Of a DNA stretch of 64,000 nt, positions 19,761-29,815 are shown piece by piece (the stretch's first letter is position 1; every line of letters begins with the position of its first letter). The translations under genes were made by a program, and so were the position numbers. Under the pieces are notes generated by a model. The model saw only the letters and a list, made by a program, of their open reading frames with translations. It was not told the origin of the DNA and did not search any database. Source of the DNA: Alkalibacterium putridalgicola. Its GTDB lineage: Bacteria > Bacillota > Bacilli > Lactobacillales > Carnobacteriaceae_A. The stretch covers positions 124,001 to 188,000 of the forward strand of contig NZ_FOBL01000001.1 of the NCBI RefSeq assembly GCF_900109825.1, given 5' to 3'.

Positions 19761-21443
19761 TTATCTGTTGAAGCGTCTGTTCTGATTGACTTCCATGATA
19801 ACAGGAAGAATGATCGGACGTCTCTTTGTTTTTTTCCATAAATGACTATTCAATGCTTCACGGATATCATGTTTGATCGAACCCCAGTCGAAGTCATTGT
19901 GCTTGAGGTTCTTCTTCACGATGTCTTTAACAATGTCAGAAGATTCGTCTATCAAGTCCTGACTTTCCTTAACAAAGACGAAGCCTCTTGTAACAATATG
20001 CGGATTTGAGACGATTTTCTGTTTCTTGCGGTCGATCGTCACTACGGCAACAAAGATCCCGTCTTCAGACAACAGACGTCTGTCACGCAGGACGATATTT
20101 CCGATATCCCCGATGCCGATACCATCGATCAGTGTGTTATCTGCAGATACTTGTCCACTTTGAGTCATTTTATTTTTAGAATAGCTTACAACGTCCCCGT
20201 TGCTCAAGATGAAGATGTTCTGATAAGGAATACCTGTTTCATGAGCTAAATCGGCATGCGCAGCCAGCATTCTATACTCACCCTGGATAGGAATGAAATA
20301 GGTCGGTTTCAGCAGGTTGATCATTAACTGCAGATCATTTGGCGTGGCATGTCCAGAAGCTTTCAAATTATCTGAAATCTGTTTCACCGTAGCTCCTGCA
20401 CGGTAGATCAAGTTTTCAGTTTCTGCAACCATCACTTCCATTGCTATAGAAGGACTTGTCGCAATAAAAATCAGATCCCCCTCTTTAATGTTGACTTGAG
20501 GGTGGCTGCCTGCGGCCATACGATTGAGGGTTTTGATCGGTTCACCTGCAGCTCCCGTTTCAAGAACCAGCACCCGATCATCATCATATTTACCGATCTG
20601 GTCGACCGGTACGATCAGGTCTTCATCCGGCAGTGTCAGTTTATTCAACTTCATAGCTGTTTCAAGTATAGCTTCAAGATTCTTTCCGGTTATAAACACT
20701 TTTCGATCGGAGCGATGTGCCGCATTCAATACCTGCTGGATACGCAGAATGTTACTGGCTACAGCCGCTACAATGATCCTGCCTTCAGTGTTCTGGAATG
20801 TATCCAGAACTTCTTCCTGAACCTTTTTCTCAGAAACGTTTTCATATGGGCTTTCTGCTTCTCCCGAATCACTCAGCAGTGCGAGGACGCCTTCTTTACC
20901 TAAATCGGCTATTTGAGACAAATCGCTGCTGTACATATCCTGGGCACTTTGATCAAACTTAAAGTTACCGGTGTAGACGATGTTTCCTTCTTCAGTCTGC
21001 ACAGCGATCCCCATAGAGTCGGGAATAGTATGTGTTGTACGGAAGAATTTGACCAGCGTACCGTTAAAATCGATTTCCGTTTTCTCATCAATGACGTGAT
21101 AGTCATCAAATGAGGGGGTCAGGCTCGATTCATTCACAAATAATTTAGCCAGTTCGATCGTCAGTTCTGAACCGAATACAGGTACTTCAAATAAATCAAG
21201 GAAATAAGGCAGTGCTCCGATAGCATCTTCGTGGCCATGTGTCAGAAAGACACCGGCTATTCTGTCTTTATTCTCTTCTAAATAACTAAAATCAGGAATA
21301 ACGGCATCGATACCGAAAAGTTCATCTTCCGGATAAATCAGACCGCAGTCAAGGACAAAGATATCCTCTCCCGATTCCACAACGTATAAGTTTTTACCAT
21401 TTTCTCTTACTCCTCCAAGAGGAATAATTTTTATATTACTCAC
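19761..21443 (-). CDS. rnjB: Ribonuclease J2
   Basis: Metallo-beta-lactamase/beta-CASP ribonuclease subunit that forms a complex with RNase J1 in mRNA decay and rRNA processing. Compared with the J1 copy at 48432, several metal-site residues are changed: HGHEDA instead of HGHEDH (69-74), GNFKFD instead of GDFKFD, KASGHATPN instead of HTSGHGGQQ, and PIQGEYRM instead of PIHGEHRM. That is the known J2 pattern, with poor or no catalysis alone. Start: GTG at 21443 (560 residues, MSNIKIIPLGGVRENGKN), nine bases after GAGGTG; an upstream GTG lies inside that site. Confidence 0.93.
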   Translation of the reverse strand: MSNIKIIPLGGVRENGKNLYVVESGEDIFVLDCGLIYPEDELFGIDAVIPDFSYLEENKDRIAGVFLTHGHEDAIGALPYFLDLFEVPVFGSELTIELAKLFVNESSLTPSFDDYHVIDEKTEIDFNGTLVKFFRTTHTIPDSMGIAVQTEEGNIVYTGNFKFDQSAQDMYSSDLSQIADLGKEGVLALLSDSGEAESPYENVSEKKVQEEVLDTFQNTEGRIIVAAVASNILRIQQVLNAAHRSDRKVFITGKNLEAILETAMKLNKLTLPDEDLIVPVDQIGKYDDDRVLVLETGAAGEPIKTLNRMAAGSHPQVNIKEGDLIFIATSPSIAMEVMVAETENLIYRAGATVKQISDNLKASGHATPNDLQLMINLLKPTYFIPIQGEYRMLAAHADLAHETGIPYQNIFILSNGDVVSYSKNKMTQSGQVSADNTLIDGIGIGDIGNIVLRDRRLLSEDGIFVAVVTIDRKKQKIVSNPHIVTRGFVFVKESQDLIDESSDIVKDIVKKNLKHNDFDWGSIKHDIREALNSHLWKKTKRRPIILPVIMEVNQNRRFNR

Positions 21444-21750
21444 TATTTTTTCCACCTCTAAAAAGCTTTTTCAGCTTGTTTTATTTATAGTTTTTTTCAC
21501 CTATGTATTGCCCGTTCGTTCACACTCGTATTTAAAGTATAGCACAGATAGGGTCATTTTCATACTCCGAGGCTATTTCAGTTCTTCACTACTTACAATA
21601 CAGATAAATCTCGTTAGCATCTGTGAGTGAAACTCTGCCTCCCTTATCCTCCGCTCTCCAAATGCCCCTTCACTTCTGATAGAATATATACAAGACCCGA
21701 AAATCCTGAATCTGTTTTTATAGATATTATTATTAAGGAGACCCAAAGAC
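21444..21750. other. Intergenic region rnjB/birA (divergent promoters)
   Basis: About 300 bases without a gene. On the minus strand TGCTATACT (21536-21544) is a good extended -10 for rnjB, with only a weak -35 (TATGAA at 21559-21564). On the plus strand AAGGAG (21736-21741) is the birA ribosome-binding site; its promoter is not clear. The purine-rich minus-strand stretch at about 21590-21680 has no structure I can name. Confidence 0.5.
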
Positions 21751-22731
21751 ATGACTTTTAAACAAGATATTATCGATGCGCTGACCTTAGCCTATCCACA
21801 GATACTTACATTTGAGAACTTGGCCAGTGAGCTCATGGCAAGCCAGGAAAGGGTAGTGCAGTCTGTTACTGAGCTGCAGGAGCAAAATTATCCGATCAGC
21901 ACACAAGGTAAAGACATTCATTTAGCTTATCCCCTGCTCTCCGTTCCGGCCATTTTAAAGCAGCTGGAGACTGATTTTATAGGTAAACCTGTTCAGCTGC
22001 ACGCCAGGATGGACTCAACGAACAGCTACGCAAAAGAAAATCTGACAGATCTGATAAACGGGGAAATCATCCTGGCACATGAACAGACTGCCGGTAAAGG
22101 ACGACTGGGCCGGAACTGGACATCTCCTGCGGGTGCCAGTATTTCCTTATCGCTCGTCCTGAAATCGGATATTCCTTTTGAAAGGATTCCACTGCTTACC
22201 CAGCTGACAGCTGCCTCACTTGTAAAAGCACTGGACGCATGGGCTGATGTGCAAATCAAATGGCCGAACGATATTATTCTGAACAACAAAAAAATAGCCG
22301 GTGTCTTAGTAGAGACTGAATTTTCCGGCCGTTCTCTTAACGGTATCGTTATTGGGATCGGGATCAATACAAACGTGGATCAAATGGACATACCGGAAGA
22401 CCTGCAGAGTAAGGCAACCTCGATCAGAGAAGAAAAGGCTGGAGAGACCGATCCCAATAAGCTGGTAGCCCGTTTTCTAAAACATTTCGAAAATTTCTAT
22501 GTAGCTTTCCTGGGTTCTCAGCATACTGAACCTTTCTTATCTATCTGCCGAGAGCAGTCTGTCCTGATCGGAAAAGATTATTGGATCATAGATAAAGAAC
22601 AAAAAAGAAAAGCGTCTATCAGAACGATCGATCCAACAGGCGGGCTTGTCGTGACCTATCACGATACAAATAAAACAGAAGTCATCACCTCTTCTGATCT
22701 CTCCATTCGTGGAGAACACACCTATGTTTAG
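21751..22731 (+). CDS. birA: Biotin-[acetyl-CoA-carboxylase] ligase and biotin operon repressor
   Basis: Activates biotin with ATP and attaches it to the carboxyl carrier protein of acetyl-CoA carboxylase. The full-length 326-residue form has an N-terminal winged helix (about 1-65), so it may also repress biotin genes. The ligase domain has the adenylate loop GKGRLGRNW, MDSTNSYAKE, KWPNDIILN with the catalytic Lys in KIAGVLVE, and a C-terminal SH3-like part. ATG follows AAGGAG. No biotin biosynthesis or BioY gene is nearby. Confidence 0.96.
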   Translation: MTFKQDIIDALTLAYPQILTFENLASELMASQERVVQSVTELQEQNYPISTQGKDIHLAYPLLSVPAILKQLETDFIGKPVQLHARMDSTNSYAKENLTDLINGEIILAHEQTAGKGRLGRNWTSPAGASISLSLVLKSDIPFERIPLLTQLTAASLVKALDAWADVQIKWPNDIILNNKKIAGVLVETEFSGRSLNGIVIGIGINTNVDQMDIPEDLQSKATSIREEKAGETDPNKLVARFLKHFENFYVAFLGSQHTEPFLSICREQSVLIGKDYWIIDKEQKRKASIRTIDPTGGLVVTYHDTNKTEVITSSDLSIRGEHTYV

Positions 22732-22781
22732 TATGTGAAAACCAGCAGACAGTCTTTGCTGAGCTGGATTTCTTCATTTTT

Positions 22782-23372
22782 TTAAAGACTGGCAGCGATT
22801 ATTATCAAAACCAGCTGGTGCAGCGGGTAATAAACATAAAAAAAGTATCTAGGCAGTTTAGGAAGTTTCAACCCTTTGTCCATGACTAAAAGTGGAAGGG
22901 AAAACAGAGAAAAGAGCTGGATCGATGCCCCTACAAGCAGTTGTGTCAGCGCTGCAAGGCCAGTCCCCTGAAGCCAGCTGCGTTCTTTCAGCCAGTATAT
23001 GCTCCATCCGAACAAAAACCCGTAGATACTGTACTCAGCAAACACACTTAACAAAGCGAACACCAAAGCAAACTTTTTAAATCTCAACGATAAAGAAAAT
23101 AAAGCTAGTAAGAAGAGCACATTGACAGTATTTGGAGTAATTGGCATGGACAGGATCCCAAGCAGGATCAATCGAAATATATAGCTTCCATAGTGATGTG
23201 TCCGTCTCGTTCCTTCTATCGTACTGTAGAGAAAACAAGGAAATGCGATGCGGCCGATAATACGTAATAGCAGCAGATTCGGAAGTAAAAAATACCCAAT
23301 ATGATCGATAGTCATTGTGAGTATGCCTACCCATTTTATTGTATTCAACTTGTGACTAAACGTTTTATCCAC
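22782..23372 (-). CDS. TraX family membrane protein
   Basis: A 196-residue integral membrane protein with seven or eight hydrophobic helices. It carries the TraX-family start (NTIKWVGILTMTIDHIGYFL) and the segment LRIIGRIAFPCFLY. The family is named after the F-plasmid pilin acetylase; the chromosomal Firmicutes members have no proven substrate but belong to the acyltransferase-like membrane group. I take GTG at 23372 because AAAAGGAG lies eight bases upstream; an ATG 16 codons earlier has no ribosome-binding site. It is convergent with birA and 90 bp after the pnp terminator. Confidence 0.82.
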   Translation of the reverse strand: MDKTFSHKLNTIKWVGILTMTIDHIGYFLLPNLLLLRIIGRIAFPCFLYSTIEGTRRTHHYGSYIFRLILLGILSMPITPNTVNVLFLLALFSLSLRFKKFALVFALLSVFAEYSIYGFLFGWSIYWLKERSWLQGTGLAALTQLLVGASIQLFSLFSLPLLVMDKGLKLPKLPRYFFYVYYPLHQLVLIIIAASL

Positions 23373-23461
23373 ACTCTCTACTCCTTTTGTATCATTTTTT
23401 GCCCGTACTGTCTGTACCATCTGTTCTATTTAATACTTTATAGTAAAAGAACCGGAAAAAC

Positions 23462-23500
23462 AAAAAGCATGTCTCCCGTTCAATGAGAGACATGCTTTTT
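23462..23500. terminator. Bidirectional terminator after pnp
   Basis: Perfect 14-bp stem AAAAAGCATGTCTC (23462-23475) with GAGACATGCTTTTT (23487-23500), with A and T runs at its foot on either strand. It lies 17 bp beyond the pnp stop. Confidence 0.9.
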
Positions 23501-23517
23501 CTGCTTACTGTAGAAAA

Positions 23518-25638
23518 TTATTTATTATCTTTTTCTTCTTGTTCTGCCAGAACAGCTTTACGTGATAAGTTGACTCGACCGCGATTATCGATCTCTGTTA
23601 CTTTAACATCAAGTTTGTCACCGACAGAAATGACATCCGAAACATTTTTGATGTACTTGTCTGACAATTCAGATACATGGACCAAGCCATCTGTACCTTT
23701 GATGATTTCGACAAATGCCCCAAAGTTTTCGATACGCTTAACTGTACCGGAATACACTTTACCGACTTCGACTTCTTCTGTCAGTTCTTCGATGATCGTT
23801 ATGGCACGTTTGATTGCTTCGGCATCTTGACCGTAGATCGAGACATTGCCTTCTTCATCGATATCGATTTTAACACCTGTTTCATCGATGATGCCATTGA
23901 TGGTTTCTCCACCTTTACCAATGACCACTTTGATTTGAGCCGGCTTGATCTTGATCGATTCGATCTTAGGCGCATACTGACTCAACTCAGAACGCGGTGC
24001 GTCGATCGTTGCTTCAAGATTGTCCAGGATCTCAAGTCTTGCTTTTTTAGCTTGAACTAAAGCTTCCTCAAGGATCTCTTTCGTGATCCCTTCGATTTTG
24101 ATATCCATCTGCAGGGCAGTGATTCCCTGACGGGTACCGGCTACTTTAAAGTCCATATCCCCCAGGTGATCTTCCAGTCCCTGAATGTCGGTCAAGACAG
24201 TGTAATTATCTCCCTCCATCACAAGTCCCATGGCAATACCGCCGACTGGTGCTTTGATCGGAACACCTGCATCCATCAGTGCCAGCGTACCAGCACAGAT
24301 ACTTGCCTGAGATGATGATCCGTTGGATTCAAGCACCTCAGCTACTAAACGAATGGTATATGGGAAATCTTCTTCGTTAGGAATGATCGGCAGCAAGGCA
24401 CGTTCTCCTAAAGCCCCATGTCCGATTTCTCGACGCCCCGGTCCTCTGACTGGACCTGTTTCTCCGACAGAGTAGTTCGGGAAGTTATAGTGATGCATGA
24501 AATGTTTGCTGTCTTCGCTGCTTAATCCGTCGATGTGCTGATGTTCTGTCAGCGGTGCAAGCGTTGCGACAGACAATGCCTGAGTCTGACCTCTGGTAAA
24601 CAGACCTGAACCATGGACACGCGGCAGTATCGTTACTTCTGAATCAAGCGGTCTGATTTCATCCACTTTACGACCATCTGGACGTGTATTTTCTTCAGTG
24701 ATCAGACGACGCACTTCATCTTTTTCCATACCATTGATGATCGCTTTGACATCCTTGATGACAGCTTCATAATCCGGTGCATCCATATATTCGCTTTCGT
24801 ACTTCTCAACGATTACATTTTTAAGCGCTTCTGTTTTTTCAGCACGTTCCTGCTTGTCAAAAGTCTGGATCGCTTCTTTCATCTTGTCATTATATTCATT
24901 GACGATTTCATTTTTTAATTCCTGATCGGGAAGCAGCAATGTTACGTCCATTTTTTCTTTCCCTGCAGCTGCAACGACTTCTTCCTGGAAGGCAACCAAT
25001 TCTTTGATTGCTTCGTGTCCGAACAGTAAAGCTTCCAGCATGTCTTCTTCAGCAACCTGATCCGCGCCACTTTCCACCATGTTGATGGCATCTTTTGTTC
25101 CGGCAACAGTCAGCTGGATATCTGATTCATTCATTTGCTCTTCTGACGGGTTGATGATGAATTCGCCATCGATACGTCCGACATTAACGCCGGCAATAGG
25201 ACCGTTGAACGGAATATCTGATACGCATAATGCCAGTGATGAACCGAACATTGCTGTCATTTCAGGAGAATTGTCCGGGTTGACAGACAATACAGTATTC
25301 ATGACCTGCACTTCGTTACGGAAACCTTCGGCGAACATTGGACGGATCGGTCTGTCGATCAGACGCGCAGTCAATGTGGCGTTTTCAGATGGTCTTCCTT
25401 CACGTTTTATGAATCCTCCAGGTATCTTTCCGACAGAATACATTTTTTCTTCGTAATTCACCATCAGCGGGAAGAATGGCAGGGTACTGGCTTTCTTGCT
25501 TGCCACTGCAGCAGTTAAAACCACAGTGTCTTCATAGCGGACGAGAACGGCTCCGTTAGCCTGTTTTGCCATTTGGCCGATCTCAACAGTTAATTTACGT
25601 CCACCGAGTTCAGTTGTGAAAACTTTTTTTTCAGTCAT
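23518..25638 (-). CDS. pnp: Polyribonucleotide nucleotidyltransferase (PNPase)
   Basis: Phosphorolytic 3'-to-5' exoribonuclease of the RNA degradosome. The 706 residues hold two RNase PH domains (about 10-210 and 310-530, with [17 protein letters not shown] and [20 protein letters not shown]) joined by a helical linker, then a KH domain with [13 protein letters not shown] and an S1 domain with [23 protein letters not shown] at 25638 follows GGAGAG. It is downstream of rpsO, separated by a terminator and a leader stem-loop. Confidence 0.97.
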   Translation of the reverse strand: MTEKKVFTTELGGRKLTVEIGQMAKQANGAVLVRYEDTVVLTAAVASKKASTLPFFPLMVNYEEKMYSVGKIPGGFIKREGRPSENATLTARLIDRPIRPMFAEGFRNEVQVMNTVLSVNPDNSPEMTAMFGSSLALCVSDIPFNGPIAGVNVGRIDGEFIINPSEEQMNESDIQLTVAGTKDAINMVESGADQVAEEDMLEALLFGHEAIKELVAFQEEVVAAAGKEKMDVTLLLPDQELKNEIVNEYNDKMKEAIQTFDKQERAEKTEALKNVIVEKYESEYMDAPDYEAVIKDVKAIINGMEKDEVRRLITEENTRPDGRKVDEIRPLDSEVTILPRVHGSGLFTRGQTQALSVATLAPLTEHQHIDGLSSEDSKHFMHHYNFPNYSVGETGPVRGPGRREIGHGALGERALLPIIPNEEDFPYTIRLVAEVLESNGSSSQASICAGTLALMDAGVPIKAPVGGIAMGLVMEGDNYTVLTDIQGLEDHLGDMDFKVAGTRQGITALQMDIKIEGITKEILEEALVQAKKARLEILDNLEATIDAPRSELSQYAPKIESIKIKPAQIKVVIGKGGETINGIIDETGVKIDIDEEGNVSIYGQDAEAIKRAITIIEELTEEVEVGKVYSGTVKRIENFGAFVEIIKGTDGLVHVSELSDKYIKNVSDVISVGDKLDVKVTEIDNRGRVNLSRKAVLAEQEEKDNK

Positions 25639-25676
25639 TCATTTCTCTCCTTCATTTTGACAGGAAGCCGTATCTA

Positions 25677-25726
25677 CTAAACAAACGTCATTTTTCTGAC
25701 GATTCAGACTCATCACGTTTGGTTAG
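25677..25726 (-). promoter_or_regulatory. pnp leader stem-loop
   Basis: CTAACAAACGT-type arm at 25677-25688 pairs with 25715-25726 over 12 bp with one mismatch, and an inner CGTCA/TGACG hairpin sits on one side. It lies in the 5' leader of pnp. Such stems are cleaved or bound in PNPase autoregulation in other bacteria; that role here is inference. Confidence 0.55.
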
Positions 25727-25751
25727 TAGTATGACAGGCATCCTGATCTTT

Positions 25752-25787
25752 TTTATAAATAAAGCGAGATTCCATAGAATCCCGCTT
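25752..25787 (-). terminator. Terminator between rpsO and pnp
   Basis: AAAGCGAGATT (25761-25771) pairs with AATCCCGCTTT (25777-25787). The minus-strand transcript then reads ATTTATAAAAAAG, an imperfect U-run, so it may be leaky and let some rpsO transcripts reach pnp. Confidence 0.65.
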
Positions 25788-25854
25788 TGTATTTATCATA
25801 AATATTAAACATGACTTCACTTATATGAATAAGCAGCCCTGCTTAAGATATAAA

Positions 25855-26124
25855 TTAACGACGTAAACCAAGTCTTTGGATCAATTCACGGTAACGCGTG
25901 ATGTCTTTGTTACGTAAATAAGCCAACAGGTTACGACGGTGACCAATTTTTTTCATTAGTCCGCGCATTGAATGAAAATCTTTTTTGTGTGTTTTTGCGT
26001 GTTCATTCAATTCATTAATATCAGCAGTTAAAACTGCGATCTGCACTTCCGGAGAACCAGTGTCTCCTTCGTGACGGGCATATTCATTAATGATTTCATT
26101 TTTTCTTTCTTTTGAAATTGCCAT
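25855..26124 (-). CDS. rpsO: 30S ribosomal protein S15
   Basis: Primary 16S rRNA-binding protein of the small-subunit platform. The 89 residues are full length and contain the signature [30 protein letters not shown] and the C-terminal [15 protein letters not shown] follows AGAGGTGG. It precedes pnp, a conserved order. The 5' leader can fold, which fits S15 autoregulation. Confidence 0.97.
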   Translation of the reverse strand: MAISKERKNEIINEYARHEGDTGSPEVQIAVLTADINELNEHAKTHKKDFHSMRGLMKKIGHRRNLLAYLRNKDITRYRELIQRLGLRR

Positions 26125-26136
26125 TTTTTTCCACCT

Positions 26137-26230
26137 CTTTCCGTATTGTGAATCCTGTTACTGAGTAGGCGCTGGTGATGCGGCAAACCAAGTAACGGTC
26201 TGTGCGTCATGCACACTCTAAAGAGTACAC
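26137..26230 (-). promoter_or_regulatory. rpsO leader RNA, candidate S15-binding structure
   Basis: On the minus strand the leader contains a TGTGC/GCACA hairpin and a larger stem closed by GTTACT/AGTAAC enclosing TGGT/ACCA. A possible -35 (TTGATT) lies about 20 bases before the region. Autoregulatory S15 leaders are known from Firmicutes, but I could not match a specific consensus. Confidence 0.45.
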
Positions 26231-26289
26231 TAGTCCTGAGGAAAAATCAAGTGATTTCACCGGTAAACATACAGAAGTCTGTTCAGATT

Positions 26290-28278
26290 CTACTTCATAT
26301 ATTTCGTTTTCAGTTCCATGACGACATCTCTTAAATCTGCGGCCTTCTCAAAGTTAAGATCCTTGGCTGCCTCTTTCATCTCAAGTTCGATCGTTTCAAT
26401 AAGTTCCATTCTTTCTCTTCTGGATAAGTTTTTGATCGTTTCTTCCGACAGATCTTTTTCCTCTTCATCCACAGCAGTCGTGATCTTAATAAGATCCCGT
26501 ACTTCTTTTTTGATGGTCGTCGGGGTGATGCCGTGTTTTTCGTTATATTCTTCCTGGATGGCACGGCGCCTTTCTGTTTCATCAATCGCATTGCGCATAG
26601 AATCAGTGATATGATCCGCATACATGATGACCCGGCCATTCTCGTTACGTGCGGCACGTCCCATGGTCTGTATCAGCGCACGTGAACTTCTGAGGAACCC
26701 TTCTTTATCAGCATCCAAAATCGTGACCAGCGAGACTTCCGGCACGTCCAGCCCTTCTCGCAGCAAGTTGATACCGATCAGCACATCAAATTTACCTACG
26801 CGAAGGTCACGGATGATCTGTGTCCGCTCCAGCGTCTTGACATCACTGTGCAGATACTGGACTTTTATCCCCACTTCTTTCAGATAATCCGTTAAGTCTT
26901 CTGACATTTTTTTGGTCAGGGTCGTGATAAACACCCGCTCGTTCTTCTCGATACGCTTGTTTATTTCTTCGATGATATCATCGATCTGTCCCTTGATAGG
27001 TCTGACTTCAACGATCGGATCCAGCAAGCCTGTCGGACGGATGATCTGTTCCACGACCTGGCTCGAACGGCTCATTTCGTATTCGGCCGGCGTAGCTGAA
27101 ATATAAGTGATCTGTGGTACTCGTTCTTCAAACTCTTCCAGACGCAGCGGTCGATTATCGAGTGCGCTCGGCAATCTGAATCCGTGATCGATCAGCTGCT
27201 GTTTACGGGCTCTGTCCCCTTTATACATGCCCCGTATCTGCGGCATGGTCATATGGGATTCATCGATGATGAAAAGCGAGTCTTCTGGAAAGAAGTCCAG
27301 CAGTGTATAAGGTGATTCTCCCGGCTTCCGTCCGTCGAGATGTCTGGAATAGTTTTCTATCCCGGAACAGTAGCCCATTTCCATCATCATTTCAATGTCA
27401 TAATTCGTCCGCTGTTCGAGCCGCTGTGCTTCCAGAAGCTTGTTTTCTTTATGAAGTTCTTCAAGCCTGTCCTTTAATTCAGCCTGGATCGATTCAATAG
27501 CAGACCGTGTCTGTTCATCGTTTGATACAAAGTGAGTCGCAGGGAAAATCGCTGCATGAGCAAGATCCGCTTTGACTTCACCTGTCAGAACATCCACTTC
27601 CCTGATCCTGTCGATCTCATCACCGAAAAACTCGACACGTATCGCTTCGCTCTCCCTGGAGGCCAGGAATATCTCGACAATATCCCCGCGCACTCTGAAC
27701 CGACCACGCTGAAAATCGATATCATTGCGTTCGAACTGCATGTCCACCAGTCGGCGCAATAAGTCCTCTCTGCTGATCTCCATCCCTGATCGTAATGAAA
27801 GGACATGTTCCTCGTAATCTTTCGGATTAACTAACCCATAGATACAGGACACTGAAGAAACGACGATAACGTCCCGTCGTTCGAGCAGAGAACTGGTGGC
27901 AGAGTGCCGCAGCTTGTCGATTTCATCATTGATGCTCGCATCTTTTTCAATAAAGGTATCCGTTGAAGGTACATAGGCTTCCGGCTGATAGTAGTCATAA
28001 TAACTGACGAAATATTCCACTGCATTGTCGGGGAAAAATTCCTTGAACTCTGTATACAGCTGTCCCGCCAATGTTTTATTATGAGCCATCACCAGCGTTG
28101 GTTTATTGACCTGCTGGATGACATTGGACATCGTAAACGTTTTACCTGTTCCGGTGGCGCCAAGAAGTACCTGTTCTTTCTGATCATCCTTGATACCCTT
28201 TACCAGCTGCTTGATCGCTTCAGGCTGGTCTCCGCTTGGTTTATATAGCGATTTTAAATTAAAGCTCTGTTCAGCCAT
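26290..28278 (-). CDS. uvrB: Excinuclease ABC subunit B
   Basis: DNA damage-verifying subunit of nucleotide excision repair, partner of UvrA and UvrC. The 662 residues show Walker A GATGTGKT (40-47), the beta-hairpin region [20 protein letters not shown] (about 90-110), helicase motifs including [10 protein letters not shown] and QTMGRAARN, and a C-terminal UVR motif ([17 protein letters not shown]). UvrA, often next to it, is not in this window after it. No LexA-type box was found upstream. A short inverted repeat ATAAACT/AGTTTAT is (28294-28317). Confidence 0.97.
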   Translation of the reverse strand: MAEQSFNLKSLYKPSGDQPEAIKQLVKGIKDDQKEQVLLGATGTGKTFTMSNVIQQVNKPTLVMAHNKTLAGQLYTEFKEFFPDNAVEYFVSYYDYYQPEAYVPSTDTFIEKDASINDEIDKLRHSATSSLLERRDVIVVSSVSCIYGLVNPKDYEEHVLSLRSGMEISREDLLRRLVDMQFERNDIDFQRGRFRVRGDIVEIFLASRESEAIRVEFFGDEIDRIREVDVLTGEVKADLAHAAIFPATHFVSNDEQTRSAIESIQAELKDRLEELHKENKLLEAQRLEQRTNYDIEMMMEMGYCSGIENYSRHLDGRKPGESPYTLLDFFPEDSLFIIDESHMTMPQIRGMYKGDRARKQQLIDHGFRLPSALDNRPLRLEEFEERVPQITYISATPAEYEMSRSSQVVEQIIRPTGLLDPIVEVRPIKGQIDDIIEEINKRIEKNERVFITTLTKKMSEDLTDYLKEVGIKVQYLHSDVKTLERTQIIRDLRVGKFDVLIGINLLREGLDVPEVSLVTILDADKEGFLRSSRALIQTMGRAARNENGRVIMYADHITDSMRNAIDETERRRAIQEEYNEKHGITPTTIKKEVRDLIKITTAVDEEEKDLSEETIKNLSRRERMELIETIELEMKEAAKDLNFEKAADLRDVVMELKTKYMK

Positions 28279-28320
28279 TCTAACACTCCTTGTATAAACT
28301 AGTCGCTATCAGTTTATCAT

Positions 28321-28366
28321 AAAAAAAGTATTCCCGAAGACTAAGTGTCTTTAGAGAATACTTTTC
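28321..28366 (-). terminator. Terminator after rpsT
   Basis: AAAAGTATTC and GAATACTTTT form the outer stem with an inner AGAC/GTCT pairing; on the minus strand it is followed by T7 (28321-28327). It lies immediately after the rpsT stop. Confidence 0.88.
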
Positions 28367-28370
28367 ATAC

Positions 28371-28625
28371 TTATTTAGCTAATTTTTTGCTTAAACGTGA
28401 TTTATCACGGGCAGCTTTGTTTTCGTGAATTAATCCTTTTGATGAAGCTTTATCGATTGCTTTAACAGCATCTTCATATAAGTCTTTTGCATTGTCAGCA
28501 TCAGTATCAACAGCTGTTAAGAATTTTTTCTTAGCTGATCTCATAGATGTGACTTGACTTTGGTTAGTTGCTCTTTTTTTCACGTCTTGTCTTTGACGTT
28601 TGATTGCTTGATCCATATTTGGCAT
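28371..28625 (-). CDS. rpsT: 30S ribosomal protein S20
   Basis: Helical 16S rRNA-binding protein of the small subunit. ATG at 28625, after AAGGAG, gives the normal 84 residues ([20 protein letters not shown], then the basic helix ending [15 protein letters not shown]). The open frame continues 22 codons upstream but has no ribosome-binding site there. Between holA and uvrB; the holA-rpsT order is conserved in Firmicutes. Confidence 0.96.
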   Translation of the reverse strand: MPNMDQAIKRQRQDVKKRATNQSQVTSMRSAKKKFLTAVDTDADNAKDLYEDAVKAIDKASSKGLIHENKAARDKSRLSKKLAK

Positions 28626-28782
28626 TGTAAAACACTCCTTATTTAGTAAACATATAGTTGGAATTAAATGGTTACTGTAACTAAACAGCACTATCTAGAC
28701 CATGTGAGTTGATTAGTTCAACATTCTCCATTTTACATCACATGACTTATATTTTCAATGAAAACTTTTGCTCATTTCAGGT

Positions 28783-29814
28783 TTATTCCGTCATTGTGGA
28801 AAATTTCCATATAAAGAGTTCGATCTGCATCTCTGCGTTCACTTTCCCGCTCTTGATTTCGTAGTCTGCAGTAATCAGATAGCGATGCGCTTGTGACAGG
28901 ATCTCCTGCTTGAATCTTTTCTCCGTCTGCAATGCCAGCTTGACACGATAGGGGTGTATTTTTAGTATACCTGCTATATCAGCCTGCTGGTATCCTTTTT
29001 TCCGTAAAATCTTTACCTGCAGCAGTAATCTGAACTGACTGATCATTAAAGCAAGGATTTTTATTGGATCCTCTTTCTGATGGAGAAGATCCTGATAAAG
29101 TTCTATTGACTGTTTGACATTTTTCTTCAATACCCTTTCATTCAGCTCAAAGATATTCTGCTCCAGCGATTTCGATACCAGTTTGTCGATCGACTCCATG
29201 CTGATTTCTTTGTCTTCTATGTGATATACCATCAGCTTGTCCAGTTCATTTTTAGCTTTTGACAGATTCCTATCTGTCAACTGCAGCAGCCGCTCAAAAG
29301 ATTCTCTGGACATACTGTATCCGCTGCTCTGGCAGTAACTTTTCAGATAGTCAGCTGTATCCTTCTCAGATGCCGGGGTCACATCGATGACTTCGGCTGA
29401 TTTCAAAAGGGTTTTAGTCACTTTCTTTCGTTTATCCAGCTTATCGTAAGGAGCAATAAAAACGAGTATGGAGAAGTCCGATGGATCATTCAAGTAGTTC
29501 TCCACCAGTGACGGCGTGTGTTTAACAGCCGCTGAGACTTTCTTTCCGGTAAAGATATAGCTTGAATGAACGAAGATAAGTTTCTTCCCGCCGAAAAAAG
29601 GAAAACTTTCGGCTTCAAATATCACATCGTCTATACTGGTCTCGGTGAGATCAAAATGCATGATATTCATGTCATCTTCCTGACCGGCCCGGATCGTCTC
29701 AGTCAAAGAAGCCGTCACCTCTTCTATCAGCATTCTTTCAGTGCCGATTACAGCATAAACAGGCTTCAGCTGTCCTTTTTTTATTTTATCGATCTGTTTT
29801 AATACGGTTTTCAT
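28783..29814 (-). CDS. holA: DNA polymerase III delta subunit
   Basis: Clamp-loader subunit that opens the sliding clamp ring. ATG at 29814, six bases after AGAGGAG, gives 343 residues (family about 340) starting MKTVLKQIDKIKKGQLKPVY. Seen are the AAA+-like core without Walker A, the clamp-binding region FDLTETSIDDVIFEAESFPFF, and the C-terminal collar domain. Start lies two bases after the comEC stop (TGAGATG), so translation is likely coupled. Confidence 0.93.
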   Translation of the reverse strand: MKTVLKQIDKIKKGQLKPVYAVIGTERMLIEEVTASLTETIRAGQEDDMNIMHFDLTETSIDDVIFEAESFPFFGGKKLIFVHSSYIFTGKKVSAAVKHTPSLVENYLNDPSDFSILVFIAPYDKLDKRKKVTKTLLKSAEVIDVTPASEKDTADYLKSYCQSSGYSMSRESFERLLQLTDRNLSKAKNELDKLMVYHIEDKEISMESIDKLVSKSLEQNIFELNERVLKKNVKQSIELYQDLLHQKEDPIKILALMISQFRLLLQVKILRKKGYQQADIAGILKIHPYRVKLALQTEKRFKQEILSQAHRYLITADYEIKSGKVNAEMQIELFIWKFSTMTE

Positions 29815-29815
29815 C

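Noticed and set aside
28279-28370. LexA box for uvrB
   Set aside because: I looked for CGAAC-N4-GTTCG-type sequence on both strands and found none with fewer than several mismatches.
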